The notes under the pieces are model-generated. The model was not told where the DNA came from. It did not search any database and saw nothing but the letters and a program-made list of their open reading frames with translations. Of a stretch of DNA of 11,609 bases, positions 8,401-11,609 are shown one piece after another (position 1 is the stretch's first letter; every line of letters starts with the position of its first letter). Location of the stretch: the NCBI GenBank assembly GCA_001275005.1, contig JWZX01001374.1:1-11609 (forward strand). Direction: 5' to 3'. Made by a program: the position numbers and the translations under genes. Origin of the DNA: Chrysochromulina tobinii (Eukaryota > Haptophyta > Prymnesiales > Chrysochromulinaceae).

Positions 8401-9858
8401 GTGAACACGCGGCTCGAGCACCTGAAGCCAGATTGGCCGTGCGGCGGGCGCAAAGGCGCTGCCGGCCGCGGCGCGGGCGAGGGCTGCTTGGGCAACCTCG
8501 ACGTGCTGCGTCTCGTGCCCTACGAGGTGCTCACCGACCCCACGAGCCCGTTCGGCACGTACCTCGAAGAGAGCAACAACCGTCTGGGCGCGCTGCAGTC
8601 GCGTGCTCTCGAGCGCCTCATAGCATACATGCGCGAAAAGGGCTCGCGCATCTGCGACCACGCCGCCGCACGTGACGACTGCTTGCTCGCGTGGAGACTG
8701 CCCCCTGAGGTGCCGCCGCGGCCACCCGCGCATCCGAACATCGAATCCTTTTTCGTGTACGAGGTCGAGAAAGGCGACCCTCTGCAGCGTCACTTCGTTG
8801 CGGACCAGCACGCCGCGCTGTCGGCTGCGGACTTGCAAGTGCTCGGGGCCCAGTCGCGCCTTCGGACGACCTCTGATTGGATCGTCTTCGAAGCGAGTTC
8901 CGACACCCCGCCGTGCTTGGTCCTCGGGGCGGACGGCGACGGCCAGCGCGGCGCTGTTTGCGTCTTCGAGCCCCTCGTGAATTCTTGGAGGCTGATCAGA
9001 GGTATGCGGCTGCCGGCGGCTACTCTGCTCCTCGCCGAGATTGTCTTCGAGCGCCTCGCCGGCTACGAGGGACCGCCTACGGAGTGCGTGCACGTGCTCG
9101 ACGCGGCCATGATCTGCGGCGATGACGTGCGCCGACTCCCGTACGCTGAGAGACGCCGACGGATCGAACTGCTCGTCGAGGCGATCGCCACTGACCCGCT
9201 AGTGGAAGCGCAACGTCCCATCGATCGGTCCGACCTCGAGCCCGTCGACCCGTACGCCACAGCCAAGCGCCAACGCACCAACGAATCAAAGGCCAAGGGC
9301 TCGGAGGAGCAGCAGCAGCAGCAGCGGCCTAAAAGCCGCTTTGCACCCCCCGATGGTCACGACGGCGTGCGGGTACGCCTCAAGCCTGAGTACCGCCTCC
9401 ATCAGATCTCAGAAGCGCTCGGCACGGCGCGCGAGCGGGAGGAGCGGAAGGGCGCGTCGGCGGTAGGCGCCGTGGTAGGCGCCGGCCGCGCCGAGGGCGG
9501 CGGCGCCAACGCAGGTGGCGGCGGCGCAGCGGCGTCGGCGTCGTCGGCTGCGGCGGGGGTCTGGTGGCCGTGCCGCGGATTGCTCCTTTTACCTGGGCAC
9601 GCGTCGCCGCTGCTGCCACTCGAACCCGCGGGTGAGTGGAAGCGCGAGTTCTCCAAGAGTCAGCAGAAAGAGTACTACTTCAACGCGCGCACGGGCCAGT
9701 CGATCTGGGCGGAGCACCGCAAGGCGAGACCGATCTCGTTCCGATCGAGTGCGTCGGCGATGCTGCGCTGGGAGAGACGCTCGACGACGCTGCCCGAGGC
9801 TGAGCTGCTTAGGCTCGCGCAGGAGATTCCGGAGCCCCCACCTCCGCGGGTGTGGTAG
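5407..9858 (+). CDS. CMTR1: Cap-specific mRNA (nucleoside-2'-O-)-methyltransferase 1 (four exons)
   Basis: CMTR1 uses S-adenosylmethionine to methylate the 2'-O ribose of the first transcribed nucleotide (cap0 to cap1) in the nucleus. Exons: 5407-6981, 7283-7542, 7613-8152 and 8401-9858; about 1276 residues if two +1 slips in exon 3 are corrected (human about 835). Seen in order: a basic start (MPQKRGRE), acidic EEELDGG repeats, an RS run, Ala/Pro linkers, a G-patch (about residues 377-421), and a RrmJ/FtsJ methyltransferase with SAM motif GDVAAGPGGFSE. Its catalytic tetrad is K (7310, NRAALK), D (7856, MADGG), K (7976, GGHFVVK) and E (8087, NSERY). The D-to-K gap is 40 residues, as in human D364/K404. 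A guanylyltransferase-like region without a KxDG motif follows, then a WW-like end (9634-9717). The extra length is mostly repeats before the G-patch. ATG 5407 is the first AUG after the TATA box. Identity is near certain; the intron 2 edges are not. Confidence 0.93.
5463..6000 (+). repeat. Dispersed duplication in CMTR1 exon 1
   Basis: Copy A (5463 to about 5600) and copy B (5830 to about 6000) share GCGGCGCGGCGAGG, then ACACCCCAAG, GCGGAGAGACGAT and a long EEELDGG-T-VAPPKH coding block. They lie about 370-400 bp apart. Copy B carries the RS-encoding hexamer array exactly where copy A reads GGCGACGAG. The copies are diverged but clearly related in DNA and protein. Confidence 0.8.
5875..5910 (+). 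repeat. AGAAGC hexamer array encoding (RS)6
   Basis: Six exact AGAAGC units run from 5875 to 5910 and encode six Arg-Ser dipeptides, flanked by DD and ND acidic residues. Short RS tracts are typical of nuclear splicing and mRNA-processing proteins and are targets of SR protein kinases. The array is a microsatellite and its length may vary between strains. Confidence 0.85.
5971..6162 (+). repeat. 84-bp in-frame tandem repeat (2.3 copies) in CMTR1
   Basis: Units start at 5971, 6055 and 6139 (partial). Each encodes 28 residues: EEEELDGG, then VVFAAVP, TAAVKAEAAN and DED. The copies are almost identical, so the expansion is recent. Together with EEELDGG at 5515, 5572 and 5917, the gene carries six acidic EEELDG motifs before the methyltransferase domain. 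Confidence 0.9.
6280..6363 (+). repeat. 42-bp in-frame tandem repeat encoding VAKRAAPAPAPAPA
   Basis: Two units, 6280-6321 and 6322-6363, differ by a single base seen by eye (GCCAGC against GCCGGC). They encode basic KR plus Ala/Pro runs and form a flexible, positively charged linker between the conserved NPNYEKADVRSQWLP segment and the G-patch. The KR clusters could add to nuclear localisation. Confidence 0.88.
6982..7282 (+). other. CMTR1 intron 1 (GT-AG, 301 bp)
   Basis: The donor is AAG|GTAAGT and the acceptor TTTGGCAG|GAG. Joining keeps phase 0 and gives ALKK-EFFINRAALKM, which matches the conserved CMTR1 segment ending in N-R-A-A-x-K-M. Without splicing the frame ends at a TGA (7027-7029) in the repeats. 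Nearly the whole interior is an 11-bp minisatellite. Confidence 0.93.
7003..7272 (+). repeat. 11-bp minisatellite filling intron 1 (CCCTCTGATGG-type)
   Basis: About two dozen units of the type CCCTCTGATGG with variants CTCGGATG, TGATGACC and GGATGTCC run without interruption from just after the donor to about 10 bp before the acceptor. The most homogeneous units are at the 3' end (about 7190-7262). Occasional 8- to 10-bp units suggest slippage. Confidence 0.88.
7543..7612 (+). other. CMTR1 intron 2 (non-canonical, probable GC-AG, about 70 bp)
   Basis: Exon 2 ends just after the SAM-binding motif GPGGFSE, and exon 3 resumes with YMLWRR in another frame, as in CMTR1 homologues where these two pieces adjoin. 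No GT donor exists between them. A GC donor at 7543 with AG at 7611-7612 restores frame and reads E-C-A-Y-M-L-W, adding two residues. A 64-bp TG-AG choice (7538-7601) is also in frame because TGCGCG occurs at both edges (7538-7543 and 7602-7607). That an intron is here is secure; its exact edges are not. Confidence 0.6.
7545..7584 (+). repeat. 10-bp tandem repeat inside intron 2 (four units)
   Basis: CACTGATTAT, CACTGATTGC, CACCGATTGC and CACTGATGAC follow one another at an exact 10-bp period and make up over half of the short intron. The GATTGCCA core also recurs in the 23-bp array of intron 3. Confidence 0.85.
7771..7777 (+). other. Apparent +1 frameshift at T7 run in CMTR1 exon 3
   Basis: Upstream frame reads HPYYGPRDDGDLF; the homologous continuation SDNIRALADLVRRQ is in the next frame. 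Removing one T from the seven-T run joins them as GDLFCSDNIRAL, matching the family pattern (DGD...ENI..). A homopolymer miscount in the assembly is the simplest cause; a real mutation is possible. Confidence 0.75.
7828..7831 (+). other. Apparent +1 frameshift at G4 run in CMTR1 exon 3
   Basis: After LVRRQDAG the conserved HVMMADGGF segment, with the catalytic Asp, lies one frame further on. Dropping one G from the four-G run gives LVRRQDAGQMLHVMMADGGF, exactly 20 residues, the same length as the human segment. A 19-bp GT-AG micro-intron (7810-7828) would also restore frame but would delete residues that homologues keep. Confidence 0.72.
8153..8400 (+). other. CMTR1 intron 3 (GT-AG, 248 bp)
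   Basis: The donor is CTCGAG|GTGTGA and the acceptor CTGATCAG|GTGAAC, in phase 0. Joining gives EHLLE-VNTRLEHL, which aligns with the conserved AVNIKLNQL-type segment of CMTR1. Unspliced, the frame stops at once (TGA 8156-8158). The body is a 23-bp tandem array, followed near the 3' end by two copies of GTAATTGCAAA (8349-8359 and 8361-8371). Confidence 0.92.
8157..8317 (+). repeat. 23-bp minisatellite in intron 3 (seven units)
   Basis: Seven units of exactly 23 bp start at 8157, 8180, 8203, 8226, 8249, 8272 and 8295, followed by a six-base fragment. Each contains GCCATCGAGTGTGA or a one-base variant. The last four are identical, while the first three carry substitutions, so the array seems to have grown from its 3' side. 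Confidence 0.95.
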
Positions 9859-10058
9859 AGCTCGCGTGGTAGAGAACGAACGGCGAACGGGTGGAGATGG
9901 CACTGAGATGGCCACCCCAGCAAGTCTTCTACCAGTGAGCGAACGCGAGACGGTAGTGGACGCGAGAGTGTCGCGAGAGTGGGGTGAGAAGGAGGGGGTG
10001 CACGCGAAGCGGGAGAGTCTCGGCTGAGGGCAACGACTGACATATCACGCCCTGTCGT

Positions 10059-10116
10059 GATGCCGAGCCCGGACCAAGATGCACCGAGATGCCAAGCCCG
10101 GACCAAGATGCACCGA
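10059..10116 (+). repeat. 29-bp tandem repeat (two copies)
   Basis: Two units, 10059-10087 and 10088-10116, each contain AGCCCGGACCAAGATGCACC and differ at one base (GCCGAG against GCCAAG). They lie about 200 bp past the CMTR1 stop. No function is evident. Confidence 0.9.
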
Positions 10117-10154
10117 TCTCTTGCGGGCAGCGGGCCGTTTTCCGTTTGCGCCGT

Positions 10155-10202
10155 CCGGCGCGTGCTCACTCCGGCGCGTGCTCACTCCGGCGCGTGCTCA
10201 CT
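10155..10202 (+). repeat. 16-bp tandem repeat (three exact copies)
   Basis: CCGGCGCGTGCTCACT is repeated exactly three times at 10155, 10171 and 10187. Identical copies point to a recent expansion. It lies in the convergent intergenic region with no coding role that I can see. Confidence 0.92.
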
Positions 10203-10366
10203 CTCGCCCGGCGCCCCACGCCACTCCCCGCTCCCGCCCGTCCCCCACCGCCTGGGGACGTGGGTAGCTGGACGTCATCCGGGCTCCGCTTCCGGCGCTT
10301 CTGGTTCTGCCGTTTCGAGACGCCGTCTGCTCTCTGGGTAGGGTCTCGTCTCTCACCGTGCAGCGG

Positions 10367-10387
10367 CCCGCGCCGCGCGGGTTTTTT
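10367..10387 (+). other. GC hairpin followed by six T
   Basis: CCCGCG, loop CCG and CGCGGG form a perfect 6-bp stem directly followed by TTTTTT (10382-10387). In bacteria this would be read as an intrinsic terminator. In this eukaryotic context it may only be chance, or a 3'-end or Pol III-type stop signal. No RNA gene is recognisable before it. Confidence 0.4.
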
Positions 10388-10506
10388 CGTTCGCATCGTC
10401 GTCATCGCACCTTCGTGGCATCGCGGTTCGCGCGGTGCGTCGTCGCGTCCGGGCGGCGCGTGCGGGTCGGATGCTCGGATCGGATGCGTCGGATGAATCG
10501 TTGAAT

Positions 10507-10529
10507 CCCCGGGATGCCGGGGTTATTTT
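10507..10529 (+). other. Second GC hairpin followed by a T-rich run
   Basis: CCCCGG, loop GATG and CCGGGG form a perfect 6-bp stem followed by TTATTTT. It lies about 100 bp before the end of the minus-strand gene. As with the first hairpin, a 3'-end role between convergent genes is only a possibility. Confidence 0.35.
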
Positions 10530-10630
10530 GTCTGTGAGAAAAGAGACCCATGCGCAAGTCGAAACACTAGCCCTACTTTTCTCACCGATGCGCTTCCTGC
10601 TTGAGGAAACGATAGGGGCCCTGTGCGCGC

Positions 10631-11344
10631 TCACTTGATGACAATCGGATAGTGCTCAGGACGGACGCAGAAAGAAGAGTTCTGCGAGCGCGGCACAATG
10701 TGCGAGAAGGGCTTGTCCGGCACGGGTGGCGGCGGGTCGGTCAGCCACGGCTTCGCGCGGTTGCGCGTCTCGGCGAGGCTGCGCTCGACCAACAAACGGT
10801 TCGGTCCGTTGCGGCTGTCTGTAAAGTCGGGGGGGAATGCGTCCGCCCGGTTGAAGCGGCTCTTCATGAGCGGCACCCGCTTCGCGCCGTAGCCGACGAG
10901 CTGCGTGGAGGTGGCCGTCGCGTACGACTCATTGGGTGCGAAGGTGGGCCGCATCGCCGCCAGGTCCTGGGGCGTAAAGAGGCTCGCGGCGCTCTTGAAG
11001 CCCTTCTCCGTGGAGGCAGCATCCTGCGCACGTTCGCGGTCCATCGCCGCCAGCGAGTCACGCGTGCGCCGCATCGCGATAAGCTTGGTGCGGCTCTGCG
11101 CCATGCTGTCATCGATATCTGGGGCGCTCATGCCGAGCTTGCTCCGAGTGGCAGCCATGTCGGCCTGCGGTGCCGGGCGCTTGTACTCCCACGTCGTCGC
11201 CCGCCCGTCAAGCGTGTTGGGGTCCCAGACGTGCTGCACTTCAATGCGCGGCTTGGGCGCGCGCAGCTGCCGCTCCTCCTTTTCAATAATCTCGTTCAGC
11301 AGGCCCCCAATCTGCGGATGCGTCCAATCGGCGGTCTGGAACAT
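10631..11344 (-). CDS. Uncharacterised soluble protein, 237 residues
   Basis: An uninterrupted minus-strand frame starts at ATG 11344 (MFQTADWTHPQ, with G at -3) and ends at TGA 10631-10633. The open frame continues 13 codons further upstream, but only with a GTG, so the ATG is preferred. I do not recognise the family. Visible features: no signal peptide and no membrane segment; a predicted helix LLNEIIEKEERQL near the start; conserved-looking Trp/Pro motifs (HVWDPNTLDG, TTWEYKRP); a charged helical stretch around MRRTRDSLAAMDRERAQ; and a C-terminal part with PNRLLVERSL and WLTDPPPPVPDKPF. Balanced composition, unlike the Arg-rich antisense frame, supports it as the real gene. Basic, Trp/Pro-punctuated proteins of this size include structural ciliary proteins, but that is only a guess. 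It converges on CMTR1. Confidence 0.75.
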   Translation of the reverse strand: MFQTADWTHPQIGGLLNEIIEKEERQLRAPKPRIEVQHVWDPNTLDGRATTWEYKRPAPQADMAATRSKLGMSAPDIDDSMAQSRTKLIAMRRTRDSLAAMDRERAQDAASTEKGFKSAASLFTPQDLAAMRPTFAPNESYATATSTQLVGYGAKRVPLMKSRFNRADAFPPDFTDSRNGPNRLLVERSLAETRNRAKPWLTDPPPPVPDKPFSHIVPRSQNSSFCVRPEHYPIVIK

Positions 11345-11609
11345 GGCTGGCGCTCCACGAGCGCGCTTGCGGTCCGGACGCACACGGCTCCGAGGGAGTG
11401 GGAGAGTGCAAGTTGGTGAGCAACCGATCGACTGTGCTCGGGAGGACCTTTTTTCAAGTCAAGTCAAGCGTGTCGCACTTGGTCGAGTCAAGTCAAGTCA
11501 AGTCAAGTGTGTGCGCCTCTTTTCATCCAATACGTCCACTCCATCGACAGTTTCATATATTTCCTCGACCGGGAATACACCCCTTCAGGGTCGGCCACAG
11601 AGGCTCTTG
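11345..11609 (-). promoter_or_regulatory. Upstream region of the minus-strand gene
   Basis: Read on the minus strand, this holds an AT-rich TATA-like box (11551-11559, TATATGAAA), then the AAGTC-rich array, then about 110 bp of 5' leader before ATG 11344. No minus-strand ATG occurs between the array and 11344. No coding frame is evident to the right edge. The promoter call is inferred from position and composition. Confidence 0.4.
11455..11508 (+). repeat. (AAGTC)n pentamer arrays
   Basis: Two blocks of CAAGT pentamers, 11455-11468 and 11486-11508, flank a short unrelated spacer (about 11469-11485). They lie 110-165 bp upstream of the ATG of the minus-strand gene, inside its likely promoter or 5' leader. 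They may be a slippage-prone microsatellite or a clustered binding site. Confidence 0.85.

Larger units (their letters stand above)
9859..10630. other. Convergent intergenic region, no gene seen
   Basis: This lies between the stop of CMTR1 (+) and the stop of the minus-strand gene, so it holds both 3' untranslated regions. Frames in it are short and Arg/Ala/Ser-rich, like random GC-rich DNA. I see two tandem arrays and two hairpins, listed separately, and no tRNA or spliceosomal RNA signature. Confidence 0.6.

Noticed and set aside
8314-9093. 259-codon minus-strand open frame
   Set aside because: It overlaps the conserved C-terminal half of CMTR1 on the other strand and reads as His/Arg-rich shadow sequence.
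10367-10387. Bacterial-type intrinsic terminator
   Set aside because: The window has spliced eukaryotic genes, so a rho-independent terminator is not expected. The hairpin is kept only as an unexplained structure.
10255-10400. Possible tRNA or small nuclear RNA gene before the T6 run
   Set aside because: A GTAGCTGG string looks a little like a box A, but no matching box B, cloverleaf or known snRNA signature can be seen.
10652-11419. 255-codon plus-strand open frame opposite the unknown minus-strand gene
   Set aside because: Its translation is Arg/Ala/Leu/Gly-rich like a GC-rich shadow frame, while the minus-strand frame has balanced composition, a good ATG context and motif-like segments.

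Overview
This is eukaryotic nuclear DNA, GC-rich, with spliced genes, TATA-like boxes and many short tandem repeats. A Pro-rich (PPSPPP) ectodomain protein beside a heavily repeat-expanded housekeeping gene suggests a unicellular alga. A haptophyte-like or other secondary-plastid alga is my best guess, but no rRNA, plastid or other taxon marker is present to prove it.

Layout: (1) 2-4690 (+): the 3' part of a very large intronless gene for a cell-surface membrane protein. It has Pro-rich extracellular modules, about eight hydrophobic segments, IQ (calmodulin-binding) motifs and a repetitive cytosolic tail. Its start lies left of the window. (2) 4691-5259: intergenic, with small direct repeats and a G-rich patch, followed by a TATA box at 5260-5265. 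(3) 5407-9858 (+): a four-exon gene that I identify with high confidence as the mRNA cap1 2'-O-ribose methyltransferase CMTR1 (G-patch, RrmJ/FtsJ-type methyltransferase, guanylyltransferase-like and WW regions). All three introns are built largely of tandem repeats with different periods (11, 10 and 23 bp). Intron 2 lacks GT-AG ends. Exon 3 needs two single-base corrections in homopolymer runs to keep the conserved protein in frame. (4) 9859-10630: convergent intergenic region with two short tandem repeat arrays and two GC-rich hairpins, each followed by a T-rich run. (5) 10631-11344 (-): an intact single-exon gene for a soluble 237-residue protein that I do not recognise. (6) 11345-11609: its upstream region, with an (AAGTC)n array and a TATA-like box.

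The three genes show no shared pathway. I do not see a new defence or mobile system here. What stands out is how strongly short tandem duplication has shaped both introns and coding sequence of CMTR1, the non-canonical intron, the probable assembly frameshifts, and an unplaced channel-like surface protein.
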